64,000 nucleotides of DNA from Nocardia donostiensis. Its GTDB lineage: Bacteria; Actinomycetota; Actinomycetes; Mycobacteriales; Mycobacteriaceae. The notes under the pieces are model-generated. The model did not search any database and had not been told where the DNA came from. It worked only from the letters and a program-made list of their open reading frames with translations. Within the stretch, counting starts at the first letter, position 1. Each line of letters starts with the position of its first letter. The stretch spans positions 1 to 64,000 of the forward strand of contig NZ_MUKP01000016.1 of the NCBI RefSeq assembly GCF_002081715.1. The letters are read 5' to 3'. This document shows positions 15,511 to 23,907 of the stretch, one piece after another. The translations under genes were made by a program, and so were the position numbers.

Positions 15511-16269
15511 ATGACCGCCACGATCCTGCTCAGCATCGGAATCGTCTTCCTCGCCGAACTAGGCGACAAATCCCAACTCATGGCGTTGACGTTCGCGCTG
15601 CGCTACCGCTGGTGGGTGGTCCTGGGAGGTATTGCCACCGCCACCGCGGCGGTTCACGTCATCTCGGTCGCGGTCGGCTACTTTCTCGGCACGGCCTTAC
15701 CCACCCGGGCCATCGCCGTGGTCGCTGCCCTCGTCTTCCTCGCGGTCGGGCTGTGGACGCTGCGCGAACACGCGAGTTCGGAACCGGAAGACGACCCCGA
15801 AGAGCCGTTCGAGGCCCCGGTCGCTGGCGGGTCACTGCTCCGCCGCACCGCCGCCGCGCCGTTCTTCGTGGTGCTGTCGGCGTTCCTGCTGGCCGAACTC
15901 GGCGACCGCACCATGTTCGCGACCGCCGCACTGGCCACCGACAACCACTGGGCAGGCGTGTGGCTCGGCTCCACCATCGGCATGGTCGCCGCCGACGCGC
16001 TGGCCATCGCCATCGGCATCCTGATCGGCAAACACCTGCCCGAGCATGCCATCGGCATCGGGTCGGCACTGCTTTTCCTGTTCTTCGGTGCACTCACCGG
16101 TATCGGTGCCGGGTGGCCCGAACTCGCGACACCACAGTCCGTCGCCGCCGCGGCGGCGGTACCGCTGATCGCAGGCGGGGCGCTGTGGGTGCTGCGCCGC
16201 CGGGCGCGGGGGGCGGAGCCCGAAACTGTGGCCGAACATGTCCCCGGCGTTACCGACCGTTCTCGGTAA
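15511..16269 (+). CDS. GDT1/TMEM165 (UPF0016) family membrane transporter, probable Mn(II) exporter (Rv3848-like)
   Basis: A 252-residue membrane protein with two homologous halves of three helices, each carrying the family motif ExGDK/R-S/T: AELGDKSQ near the N-terminus and AELGDRTM in the second half. The acidic central loop (EPEDDPEEPFE) is cytosolic. Relatives move Mn(II) or Ca(II) out of the cytosol, and the yybP-ykoY riboswitch in the leader makes manganese export the likely role. The ATG at 15511 follows GGGAG. A longer reading from 15415 would translate the riboswitch and is rejected. The gene overlaps the convergent TetR gene by 20 bases. Confidence 0.88.
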   Translation: MTATILLSIGIVFLAELGDKSQLMALTFALRYRWWVVLGGIATATAAVHVISVAVGYFLGTALPTRAIAVVAALVFLAVGLWTLREHASSEPEDDPEEPFEAPVAGGSLLRRTAAAPFFVVLSAFLLAELGDRTMFATAALATDNHWAGVWLGSTIGMVAADALAIAIGILIGKHLPEHAIGIGSALLFLFFGALTGIGAGWPELATPQSVAAAAAVPLIAGGALWVLRRRARGAEPETVAEHVPGVTDRSR

Positions 16270-16954
16270 CCACGATCCGGTCGCCGTAGAGGTCACCGCC
16301 CCGGTGCACCAAATCCAGCAGCGGTGCGTGCAGGGCGCGCAAACCCTCGATATCACCGTCGGCGATCCGGCCGGTCACCATCGAACTCATTGCCGCGGCA
16401 AGCGCCTGGCACGCGAATACCTGCGCTTCGGTACGGGCCCCGAGCGTCCCCGCGATCAAGTCGACGAACAGCTTCTGCAATTCGATCCGGCGGGCGATGG
16501 CGGCCGAGCCGACCGCGAACACCTCCACCAGGAACAGCCGGGCGCTCGCCGGGTCGTCAGCCAGATAGCTCAGGTAGGCGTCGAAGATCCGGCTGATCCG
16601 AGTGCCTGCGTCCACCTCGTCGCCGCCTGCCCCCGCTTCTTCCAGACAGGCGAGCAACTGCTGGACCGCCCGCTCGTAACCGGCCGCGAAACAGTCCTCC
16701 TTGGAACGGAACTGCTCGTAGAATGTCTCCCGCGAAACCCCGGCCCGCTCGAGAATCGCCGCCACCGAGGTCCGCATATAACCGTTTTCTGCCATGGCCG
16801 CGGCCATCGAGCTCAGAATCCGCTCCCGCTGCGAGGCAATGACCTGTTCGCGCGGTAATCCGTGCCTGCCGCGGGGCAGTCGGCGGATGCTGGTCGGCGG
16901 TTCGCTCATACGGGGTCTGCTCCGGTGTTCGATCGGCTCGGTTATCCGCTCCAT
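16250..16954 (-). CDS. TetR family transcriptional regulator
   Basis: About 234 residues with an N-terminal Arg-rich tail and a TetR helix-turn-helix: TSVAAILERAGVSRETFYEQFRSKEDCFAAGYE. The C-terminal ligand-binding domain is helical. It is divergent from the SDR gene at 17115, so it probably controls that promoter and its own. The ATG at 16954 is used; an ATG at 16909 gives a shorter tail. The ligand is not evident. Confidence 0.88.
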   Translation of the reverse strand: MERITEPIEHRSRPRMSEPPTSIRRLPRGRHGLPREQVIASQRERILSSMAAAMAENGYMRTSVAAILERAGVSRETFYEQFRSKEDCFAAGYERAVQQLLACLEEAGAGGDEVDAGTRISRIFDAYLSYLADDPASARLFLVEVFAVGSAAIARRIELQKLFVDLIAGTLGARTEAQVFACQALAAAMSSMVTGRIADGDIEGLRALHAPLLDLVHRGGDLYGDRIVVTENGR

Positions 16955-17114
16955 TCTGCTGGTTCCGGCCAGCTCGGTGGCGGTGTGGTGGGTTCGATAA
17001 CGGCGGGGCGGGGTAACGGCTCGAGGAGGTGCGGTGCTCGGAGTACGACCGGGCACCGGTTAGGGTGCAATTGACGTAAGGCCAACTGGCTTTGTCACGA
17101 ACGAGAGGACCATC

Positions 17115-17882
17115 GTGGAGATTTCGGGTTCCGCCGCCATCGTCACCGGAGGCGCTTCCGGTCTGGGCGCCGCCACAGCCAAGCGATTCGCCGAGCTGGG
17201 CGCCACCGTCTTCGGGCTCGACGTGCCGCAGTCCATCGAACGCGCCGGCGACAATGTACCCGCCGGGGTCACCCTCCTTCCCGCCGACGTGACCAGCAAC
17301 GACGAGGTCAGCGCGGCCGTCGCCCAGATCACCGAATCCGGTGTGCCGCTGCGCATCGTGGTCAACTGCGCCGGTGTCGGCTGGGCAGGTCGCATCCTGT
17401 CCAAGAACGGACCGCACGACCTGGAACTGTTCCGCACGGTGATCACCGTGAACCTGCTCGGCACCTTCAACGTGATGCGGCTGGCCGCCGACGCGATCGC
17501 CAAAACCGACGCGGTCGACGAATACGGCCAGCGCGGTGTCATCATCAACACCGCCTCGGTCGCGGCATTCGAGGGCCAGATCGGCCAGATCGCCTACTCG
17601 GCGTCCAAGGGCGGTGTGCACGGTATGACCGTCCCGGCGGCGCGCGACCTCGCCCAGTTCGGCATCCGCGTCAACACCATCGCCCCCGGCATCATCGACA
17701 CCCCGATGCTGGCCGGCGTCACCGAGGAATACCGCAAGGGCTTGGAAGCCGGTGTGCCGTTCCCGTCACGCCTGGGCCGCCCGGACGAGTACGCACAGCT
17801 GTCGCAGTACATCGTCGAACACGATTACCTGAACGGCGAGACCATCCGTATGGACGGCGCCCTGCGCATGGCGCCGCGGTAG
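17115..17882 (+). CDS. Short-chain dehydrogenase, probable type II 3-hydroxyacyl-CoA dehydrogenase
   Basis: A 255-residue SDR with the TGGASGLG cofactor motif, an Asp after the second strand (FGLDV, favouring NAD), NCAGVG, and the catalytic Ser, Tyr and Lys (NTASVAAFEGQIGQIAYSASKGG). The set of motifs and the SVAAFEGQIGQ segment match HSD17B10/FabG-like 3-hydroxyacyl-CoA dehydrogenases of fatty-acid or steroid side-chain oxidation. The GTG start follows GAGAGGACC. A divergent TetR regulator upstream suggests induction by an acyl substrate. Confidence 0.88.
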   Translation: MEISGSAAIVTGGASGLGAATAKRFAELGATVFGLDVPQSIERAGDNVPAGVTLLPADVTSNDEVSAAVAQITESGVPLRIVVNCAGVGWAGRILSKNGPHDLELFRTVITVNLLGTFNVMRLAADAIAKTDAVDEYGQRGVIINTASVAAFEGQIGQIAYSASKGGVHGMTVPAARDLAQFGIRVNTIAPGIIDTPMLAGVTEEYRKGLEAGVPFPSRLGRPDEYAQLSQYIVEHDYLNGETIRMDGALRMAPR

Positions 17883-17910
17883 TTCCTTCCGCGAGATTTC
17901 GCGACGACGT

Positions 17911-17942
17911 CCGTCCTTCCGGTTTCCGCACCGGAAGGACGG
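17911..17942. terminator. Bidirectional hairpin terminator
   Basis: CCGTCCTTCCGG and CCGGAAGGACGG form a perfect 12-bp stem with an 8-base loop. It sits between the SDR gene and the convergent repeat-protein gene. Confidence 0.75.
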
Positions 17943-17975
17943 ATGTCTCGTATCACGGTTCGGATACCGCGACGA

Positions 17976-18629
17976 TCAGCCGGCGCTACCGGTCGGTGGA
18001 AGGGCGGCGCTACCGGTCGGCGGAAGAGCCCGCCGCCGGTTCTCACATGCCTGGCGGTCGGCATCAGGGCGGTCTACACCATCGCGGCCGCAACCCTGCG
18101 CGGTATAGCCCTCGCTGTTGTATCCGAACCGGTCGAACCCCCAGCTGTCGTAACCGGATTTGTCATACCCCCAGCGGTCGTAGCCGAACCGGTCGTAACC
18201 GGACTCGTCATACCCGGAGCGGTCGTAGCCGAACCGGTCGTAACCGGACCGGTCATACCCGGAGCGGTCATACCCGGAGCGGTCGTAACCGGAATGGTTA
18301 TACCCGGAGCGGTCGTAACCGTACTTGTCATACCCCCAGCGGTCGTAACCGGACCTGTCGTATCCGAACGAGTCGTAACCGTCTGGACCATAGGGGTCAG
18401 CCGGCTCCGGTTCGGGCGTCGGCGTCGGCGGCGGCGGAGTATCGGGCTGGGAACTCGGCACGCTGGGCTGCGGGCTCGAAGCGCCGGGTTGCTCACTCGG
18501 TACGGAGTCGAGCGGTCCGGCGAATGCGAGAGGTTGTAGCACCACCGGTGTGAGCAGCATGACCGCCGGAGCGACGATCCGCATCAATGCCCGACGCACA
18601 CCGTGATCACACGTGGTCGAAGTCGACAC
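17976..18629 (-). CDS. Secreted protein with GYD pentapeptide repeats
   Basis: About 217 residues in four parts: a signal peptide (about 1-37, ending PLAFA), a Pro/Ser/Glu linker (about 38-83), 19 tandem pentapeptides of pattern G-Y/F-D/N-x-x (residues 84-178; GYDRS, GYDRF, GYDRW are most common), and a tail with two cysteines (GCGRDGVDR and DRQACENRR) that may be disulfide-bonded. The repeat has acidic, basic and aromatic residues in a fixed rhythm, so it could form a Gly-turn beta solenoid and bind metal, sugar or phenolics; this is inference. The GTG start at 18629 follows AGGAGATGGAAC, and that ribosome site lies inside a perfect hairpin. No homologue family is recognised. Confidence 0.75.
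   Translation of the reverse strand: MSTSTTCDHGVRRALMRIVAPAVMLLTPVVLQPLAFAGPLDSVPSEQPGASSPQPSVPSSQPDTPPPPTPTPEPEPADPYGPDGYDSFGYDRSGYDRWGYDKYGYDRSGYNHSGYDRSGYDRSGYDRSGYDRFGYDRSGYDESGYDRFGYDRWGYDKSGYDSWGFDRFGYNSEGYTAQGCGRDGVDRPDADRQACENRRRALPPTGSAALPPTGSAG
18096..18380 (-). repeat. 15-bp tandem repeats coding for GYD pentapeptides
   Basis: Nineteen 15-base units, with consensus GGTTACGACCGCTCC on the minus strand, each encoding one pentapeptide. Several units are identical at DNA level, which suggests recent expansion by slippage or unequal exchange. Confidence 0.8.
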
Positions 18630-18634
18630 GTTCC

Positions 18635-18677
18635 ATCTCCTGTCCGGAGCGTTACATCCGCGCTCCGGACAGGAGAT
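18635..18677 (-). promoter_or_regulatory. Perfect 17-bp hairpin enclosing the ribosome-binding site of the repeat protein
   Basis: Arms ATCTCCTGTCCGGAGCG (18635-18651) and CGCTCCGGACAGGAGAT (18661-18677), with a 9-base loop. In the leftward message the 3' arm carries AGGAGAT, the Shine-Dalgarno of the gene starting at 18629. The hairpin may repress translation, or end transcription from htpG, or both. Confidence 0.65.
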
Positions 18678-18815
18678 CGATCCGCACGGCGAAGTTTTTA
18701 CAAACCGCAGCTCAGGACAGTGGCAGATGCCTTGTTGCGCATGGCAATCCGGGGCCCGCGGATGCCGCGGCCCGTTCGAACGAGCGCACGGCCCCGCGGG
18801 CGAACCGGTCGGCGG

Positions 18816-20825
18816 TTACAGCGTGCGGATGAGCCGGTCGGTGAGGATCCGAGCGAATTCGGCCGGATCCTTCAACTCCCCACCTTCGGCCAGAACGGCG
18901 GTGCCGTACAGGAGTTCGGCGGTTTCGGTGAGCTCGGGCACCTTACCCGCCTCAGCGTCCTGTTTGCGGCTGTCGTAGGCGTCGCGCAGTCCGGTCACCA
19001 GCGGGTGGGTCGGATTGAGCTCCAGGATTCGCTTGGTCTCCGGCAGGAGCTGCCCTGAGGCACGATACATACGTTCCAACATCGGAGTGAAGTCGAAGAC
19101 GTCACCGACCAGACAGGCGGGCGAGGTGGTGAGCCGGTTGGTCAGGCGCACCTCCTTGACGTTCTCCTCGAGAGTCTTGCCCAGCCACGACAGCAGCTCG
19201 GCGAACTCCTTGTCCTGCTGCTCACGCAGCTGTTCGGACTCCTTCTTCTCCTCTTCGGTCTCCAGGTCGACCTCGCCCTTGGCGATGGACTGGAACGGTT
19301 TGCCGTCGAAATCGGTGACCGAACCCACCCACATCTCGTCGACCGGATCGGTCAGGATCAGCACTTCGCGGCCCTTGGCTTTGAAGGCCTCCATATGCGG
19401 CGAGCTCTCCACCTGCTGGCGGGATTCGCCGGTCATGTAGTAGATGGCGTCCTGGCCCTCGGGCATCCGCGCCACGTACTGGGCGAGCGTGGTCGGCTCG
19501 GAGTCGGAATGGGTGGAAGCGAACGACGACACTCCCAGGATGGTCTCCCGGTTGTCGAAGTCCGACAGCAAGCCTTCCTTGAGGACCCGGCCGAATTCCT
19601 GCCAGAAGGTCCGGTACTTGCTCGACTCCCCTGCCTTTTCCTTCGCCGCGTCATCGCCATCGGCGTTCTCCGCTTCCAGGGCGGCGCTCTGCATATCCTT
19701 GACCGTCGACAGCACCTTCTTCACCAGGCGCTTGCGGATCATCTGGATCTGCCGGTCCTGCTGCAGGATCTCCCGGGAAACGTTGAGCGACAGGTCCTGC
19801 GCGTCGACCACTCCCTTGACGAAGCGCAGGTACTCCGGCATCAGCTCTTCGCAGTTGTCCATGATGAACACCCGCTTCACATACAGCTGCACACCGCGCT
19901 TGTGTTCCCGGGTGAACAGGTCGAACGGCGCGTGCGACGGGATGAACAGCAGCGCCTGGTATTCGAAGGTGCCCTCGGCCTTGAGCGGGATGATCTCGAG
20001 CGGATCGTCCCAGGCGTGGCTGACGTGCTTGTAGAACTCCTTGTACTCTTCGTCGCTGACCTCGCTCTTGGGGCGAGTCCACAGCGCCTTCATGGAGTTG
20101 AGGGTCTGCTCCTCGAGGGTCGTCTTCTCTTCTTTGTCCTCGCCCTCACCCTCGGTAACGGTCCGCTCCACCTGCATACGGATCGGCCAGGCGATGAAAT
20201 CCGAGTACTTCTTGACGATCTCGCGGAGCTTCCACTCCTTGGTGTAGTCGAAGAGGTGGTCCTCGTCGTCGGCGGGCTTGAGATGCAGCGACACCGCGGT
20301 GCCCTGCGGCGCCTCGTCCAGGGTTTCGATGGTGTAGGTGGAGCTGCCCGCGCTGGATTCCCAGCGGGTGCCGGTGGTCTCCCCGGCGCGGCGCGTGGTC
20401 AGGGTGACCTTGTCGGCGACCATGAACGTGGAGTAGAAGCCGATACCGAACTGGCCGATCAGCTCCTCGGCGGCAGCCTCGGATTTGGCCTCGTTCAGTT
20501 TCTTGCGCAGCTCGGCGGTCCCGGATTTGGCCAGGGTGCCGATCAGATCGACCACCTCGGCACGGGACATGCCGATACCGTTGTCCTTGACCGTCAGGAT
20601 CCGGTTCGGCTCGTCGACCTCCAGCTCGATATGTAGGTCAGCGGTGTCGACGTGCAGATCCTTGTCCCTGTAGGACTCCAGCCGCAGCTTGTCCAGCGCG
20701 TCGGAAGCGTTCGAGATCAGCTCCCGCAGGAACGTGTCTTTGTTGGAGTAGACCGAATGGATCATCAGCTCGAGCAGCTGATGAGTTTCTGCCTGGAACT
20801 CGAGTTGTTCGACGTGCTCTGTCAC
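18816..20825 (-). CDS. htpG: HtpG (Hsp90 family) molecular chaperone
   Basis: A 669-residue cytosolic ATP-dependent chaperone. The N-terminal GHKL ATPase domain has MIHSVYSNKDTFLRELISNASDA, DNGIGMS and QFGIGFYS. The middle domain (YVKRVFIMDNCEELMPEYL, LSLNVSREILQQDR) and the C-terminal dimerisation domain are both present, so the protein is full length. The GTG start overlaps the upstream nuclease gene by four bases (GTGA), so it is cotranslated with it. No HspR or CIRCE element was seen in the nearby sequence. Confidence 0.95.
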   Translation of the reverse strand: MTEHVEQLEFQAETHQLLELMIHSVYSNKDTFLRELISNASDALDKLRLESYRDKDLHVDTADLHIELEVDEPNRILTVKDNGIGMSRAEVVDLIGTLAKSGTAELRKKLNEAKSEAAAEELIGQFGIGFYSTFMVADKVTLTTRRAGETTGTRWESSAGSSTYTIETLDEAPQGTAVSLHLKPADDEDHLFDYTKEWKLREIVKKYSDFIAWPIRMQVERTVTEGEGEDKEEKTTLEEQTLNSMKALWTRPKSEVSDEEYKEFYKHVSHAWDDPLEIIPLKAEGTFEYQALLFIPSHAPFDLFTREHKRGVQLYVKRVFIMDNCEELMPEYLRFVKGVVDAQDLSLNVSREILQQDRQIQMIRKRLVKKVLSTVKDMQSAALEAENADGDDAAKEKAGESSKYRTFWQEFGRVLKEGLLSDFDNRETILGVSSFASTHSDSEPTTLAQYVARMPEGQDAIYYMTGESRQQVESSPHMEAFKAKGREVLILTDPVDEMWVGSVTDFDGKPFQSIAKGEVDLETEEEKKESEQLREQQDKEFAELLSWLGKTLEENVKEVRLTNRLTTSPACLVGDVFDFTPMLERMYRASGQLLPETKRILELNPTHPLVTGLRDAYDSRKQDAEAGKVPELTETAELLYGTAVLAEGGELKDPAEFARILTDRLIRTL

Positions 20826-22669
20826 GTCGAAATGGTACCGCCGCGGCCGAGCGCCGCGGCCTCAGGAGGCGCCACAGCGGCACTGCTCGTCCGTCCGTTC
20901 CGCGGCGGCCGCGGCGGCTGCGCGAAGTCGGCGAGCGTGGGCACCTCGCGTTCGGCGCATCGACCTGCCTGCGCTATCTGCGTCGGCTCCGCAGTCGGGT
21001 TCATCCACTCCCGCAGGACCGCGGTAGCGCGCACATCGTCCTCGTTGTATTCGAGCAGCCGAGTGCGCTGGGACAGATCCGGGTCGGCGTCGTATCCCAC
21101 GGCCAGGCGATACCAGCTCATCGACGCCTCGCCGTTGGCTTCCGGATCACGCCAGGCGAAACCGGCCACCGGGGCGATCTTCTTGAGTCCCTTACCTGCC
21201 GGACAGATGAACTGTTCGGACACCGCCTGGAACATATCCACCCATTGCGGCGAGTCCACGAACTCGCGCACCTGCTCCTGGGTCGGCACACCCGGCTGCC
21301 CGGCGAACCGGCGCGCCGATTCGTACAGCCATTTGTCCTCGGCGGTGCGTGAATAGCAGTAGGCGGCGAATGTCTTCCCTGCCGCGGCGGCCTCGGCCCG
21401 GACGCCCATCAGCCAGGTCCAGAACTCCCCGAACGATCTGCCCTCGTCGTCGGTCGGCAGCGGATCCCAGGTGACGAACGGCCGGTAGACCCCGTCGAGC
21501 AGCGTCCCCCACAGGTAGGCGCCGTATTCCTGGTAACTTTCCAGATCCACATCGACCTCGACGTCGGCACGCTGCACCCGCACCTTGTCGAAGCGGCGAA
21601 CCAGCGGCGCGCCCGCGAGCCAGGCCCGCGCTGTCACCACGGCCTCGAGAAACGGGCCATGCTGCCAGTCCTCGGGCTCCGGTCCCGACCAGGCGGCCAG
21701 TTCATCGATGCTGCGCACGCCGTGGGTGCGCAGCAGGTCCGCGCGCGAGCCCGGCGCGACCACGCTGACATCGCGATGCTCGGTCAACCAGCCCTGGCAG
21801 CCACCGCCTTCTCCCCGCGACCACCACGGGCACTGCCTGCATTCGGGCACCTTCGACGGCACCGTCGACGTTTCGCCACGCACCACGGCGATCCGGTCGG
21901 CGAACCTCTGGTCGTAGTCGTCGAGCACCGGGCCGAGGTCGTGCACCAGGATCCGGTCGAAGTGGTAGCCGATCACCCCGCCTGTGAGCGCCGGACCAGC
22001 CAGGCCGTGCCGTTGCAGCATCCGGTACAGATGCGCCAGCCGCTGCACGTCGCGCGGCTGCTGCCGCATCTTCCTGTGCGGGTCCGGCTGCGGGTCCCAG
22101 TGGTACAGGTCCGAAGTCAACGGGTGGAAATCGGCCGGTTCCGGTTGCCGCGGGTCGGTCACCTTGTGGTTCACCACGATCACCGGCACATATCCGCCGC
22201 GGTCCAGATCGCGCAGCAGGACCTCCGCGCCGCCACGCCGCCCGGTATCCGGTTCCTGCGGCAGCAGCCCGCCCCAGATGCGCAGCGCACCGGCCGCGCA
22301 GGCCCGCATCGTTGCCTCGGCCCGTTCCGTTGCGCGCAAGGACGGGTCGATCAACACCCAGCTGTCGGGATCGGCGGCGACGAGCGCATCGCGCACCCGG
22401 TCACGATGGGCGGCCGCGGCGGCCCGCCGCTGCTGCACCCCCGGGTCCTCCCTGACATCGGCGAGCAACTCCGGATAGGTGGCGTCGAGGTGCAGCCGAT
22501 GCCGGCAACCGATCAACCCCCTGGCATCGAGGAACGCGGGTGCCGCGGGAGATACGGCAGCCGGCTCCCCGGATGCGCCGTCCTCCGTACTCCCCGGCAG
22601 GCCGGAACCCACGAGGCCCGACCGGTCGGTGTTCTCGTGACCTTCTCGGTCGTCACTGCCCGGATGCAC
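20822..22669 (-). CDS. TM0106 family RecB-like nuclease
   Basis: About 615 residues. It belongs to the TM0106 family of RecB-like nucleases with an added RNase-H-like C-terminal domain. The N-terminal RecB-like part includes GLIGCRHRLHLDATYPE and the acidic DWV-type segment RVQRADVEVDVDLESYQ; a Cys cluster (CRQCPWW, GGCQGW) fits the iron-sulfur or zinc site of such nucleases. The C-terminal part (SMSWYRLAVGYDAD, LEYNEDDVRATAVL) is RNase-H-like. It is coupled to htpG by a GTGA overlap. The GTG at 22669 is used; the acidic first 40 residues are poorly conserved in type and a later GTG is possible. Confidence 0.8.
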   Translation of the reverse strand: MHPGSDDREGHENTDRSGLVGSGLPGSTEDGASGEPAAVSPAAPAFLDARGLIGCRHRLHLDATYPELLADVREDPGVQQRRAAAAAHRDRVRDALVAADPDSWVLIDPSLRATERAEATMRACAAGALRIWGGLLPQEPDTGRRGGAEVLLRDLDRGGYVPVIVVNHKVTDPRQPEPADFHPLTSDLYHWDPQPDPHRKMRQQPRDVQRLAHLYRMLQRHGLAGPALTGGVIGYHFDRILVHDLGPVLDDYDQRFADRIAVVRGETSTVPSKVPECRQCPWWSRGEGGGCQGWLTEHRDVSVVAPGSRADLLRTHGVRSIDELAAWSGPEPEDWQHGPFLEAVVTARAWLAGAPLVRRFDKVRVQRADVEVDVDLESYQEYGAYLWGTLLDGVYRPFVTWDPLPTDDEGRSFGEFWTWLMGVRAEAAAAGKTFAAYCYSRTAEDKWLYESARRFAGQPGVPTQEQVREFVDSPQWVDMFQAVSEQFICPAGKGLKKIAPVAGFAWRDPEANGEASMSWYRLAVGYDADPDLSQRTRLLEYNEDDVRATAVLREWMNPTAEPTQIAQAGRCAEREVPTLADFAQPPRPPRNGRTSSAAVAPPEAAALGRGGTIST

Positions 22670-22846
22670 CTAAGCAGTATGGTCCCACCCCCCGACACCT
22701 CCACCAACCACGTAGGCGAGCACCACCGAGCCCCGAGCCCGCCGAAGGGACCGCCGGGCCACCACGCCCGGCGGTCGAGGCGGCGTGTCAATCGCTCGGC
22801 GGCGCCGCACGCCCTCGAAAAGACCCCGGCCCCACCCGATCCGCGA

Positions 22847-22873
22847 CCCGGCTCGCGTCTCCGCCCTCGCAGC
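22847..22873. repeat. Partial copy of the palindromic repeat (left arm)
   Basis: CCCGGCTCGCGTCTCCGCCC followed by TCGCAGC differs at three bases from the left arm of the copy at 22942-23110 (CCCGGCTCGCGTTTCAGCCC followed by TCGCAGC). Confidence 0.5.
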
Positions 22874-22941
22874 ACACGCGCCGCAGCTCCTCGCCGATCC
22901 TGAACCAGCTGCTCTCTTCCACACTCACCCAGCCCCGTCCG

Positions 22942-23110
22942 GTTTGCGGCCCGGCTCGCGTTTCAGCCCTCGCAGCTAGGAGCGCCGGGACGGACGAACG
23001 TCCGACCCTCGCTGGGAGCGCCGGGGCGGACGGACGTCCGACCCTCGCGCATGCGCCGAAGGCGCAAGTCGCGAGGGCTGAAACGCGAGCCCAAGGGGGG
23101 CCGCAAACCC
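22942..23110. repeat. Palindromic repeat, copy B, with two internal 33-bp direct repeats
   Basis: Outer arms GGTTTGCGGCC (22942) and GGCCGCAAACC (23100-23110), inner arms GGCTCGCGTTTCAGCCCTCGC (22954-22974) and GCGAGGGCTGAAACGCGAGCC (23072-23092). Two 33-base units, 22981-23013 and 23017-23049, differ at two positions and each has a CGGACG-N-ACGTCCG dyad. The inner core is the reverse complement of copy A at 13905. Confidence 0.8.
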
Positions 23111-23236
23111 GCGCGCCAGCGCGCCATAAACACAGCCATAAACTCAGCTAGGGTGTTTGGCAAACGTGTGACATGGGCGGACAGGTGTTTCGCGCCGCGC
23201 CGCTGTGGCGAACCAGCATGATGGAGGGCCTTCTCG

Positions 23237-23890
23237 ATGGGGTTGTTCACGAAGCGCAAGCGGCGGCCGAGCCGCCGGGCCGAGGCGAAGGCCCTCAAGC
23301 ACAAGGCTGCGCTCGAGGCCAAATTGAGCGCCAAGAACGACCGCAAACGCGACCGCGCCGAGTCCCGCACCCAGCGTAAGGTCGCCAAAGCCCAGATCGC
23401 GGCTCTGCAGGCCGAAGAGAAGGCCGCCCTCAAGGCCGCTGCCCGCGCCGAACGCGACCCGTTCAGCACCAGCCAGATCAAGAAGTATGTGGGGGTGGCG
23501 CGGGTTCTGGTCCCGGTACTCGCGCCGCTGGCTTACCGTGCGGCGGTGTTCGTCCGTGGGCAGATCGATATGCGCCGCGCCCAGCAGCTCGGGGTCGGGG
23601 TGGAGCAGCTCGGCGAATACTCCGGGCATGGTGCGCGGTTGCAGGCGCGGATCGCCAATACCGAAGCCGCTGTGGACAAAATCGCCGACGGCCGGGCGGC
23701 GGATGCAGGTAATGGTTCGGCGCCGCAGGATTTCGTTACCGCGACCCGCGAACGGCTCGCCGCGCTCGCTACCGCGGTGCGCACCGCCGAGCAGATGCCT
23801 GCGTCGCGTAGGCGTGCTGTGCACACTTCCATTTCTGCCGAGTTGTCCACACTCGAGTCGGACGTCCTCGCCCGGCTCGGGGTGGCCTGA
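23237..23890 (+). CDS. DUF6474 family protein (Rv3850-like)
   Basis: A 217-residue protein. The first 75 residues are a basic, coiled-coil-like segment (MGLFTKRKRRPSRRAEAKAL and so on), then a short hydrophobic segment (VGVARVLVPVLAPLAYRAAVF), then a helical C-terminal domain ending LSTLESDVLARLGVA. Layout and length match the M. tuberculosis gene Rv3850. Membrane association by one helix is likely, and the function is unknown. The ATG follows GGAGGG at good spacing. Confidence 0.75.
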   Translation: MGLFTKRKRRPSRRAEAKALKHKAALEAKLSAKNDRKRDRAESRTQRKVAKAQIAALQAEEKAALKAAARAERDPFSTSQIKKYVGVARVLVPVLAPLAYRAAVFVRGQIDMRRAQQLGVGVEQLGEYSGHGARLQARIANTEAAVDKIADGRAADAGNGSAPQDFVTATRERLAALATAVRTAEQMPASRRRAVHTSISAELSTLESDVLARLGVA

Positions 23891-23907
23891 ACCGAAAGAC
23901 GGTGCCT

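Larger units (their letters stand above)
22670..23236. other. Intergenic region with palindromic repeats
   Basis: No supported gene. The stretch holds a large palindromic repeat (22942-23110), a partial copy (22847-22873) and the control region of the following gene. Frames crossing it read as Ala/Arg-rich shadows of the repeat. Confidence 0.6.

Noticed and set aside
18096..18380. Tandem 15-bp repeats as a CRISPR array
   Set aside because: No spacers; repeats are contiguous and coding.
18770..18800. GC-rich inverted segments after htpG as terminator
   Set aside because: Pairings are irregular, and the hairpin at 18635-18677 is a better candidate.
22540..23151. Long plus-strand frame opposite the nuclease gene and through the repeat region
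   Set aside because: It crosses the palindromic repeats and reads as Ala/Arg-rich low complexity.
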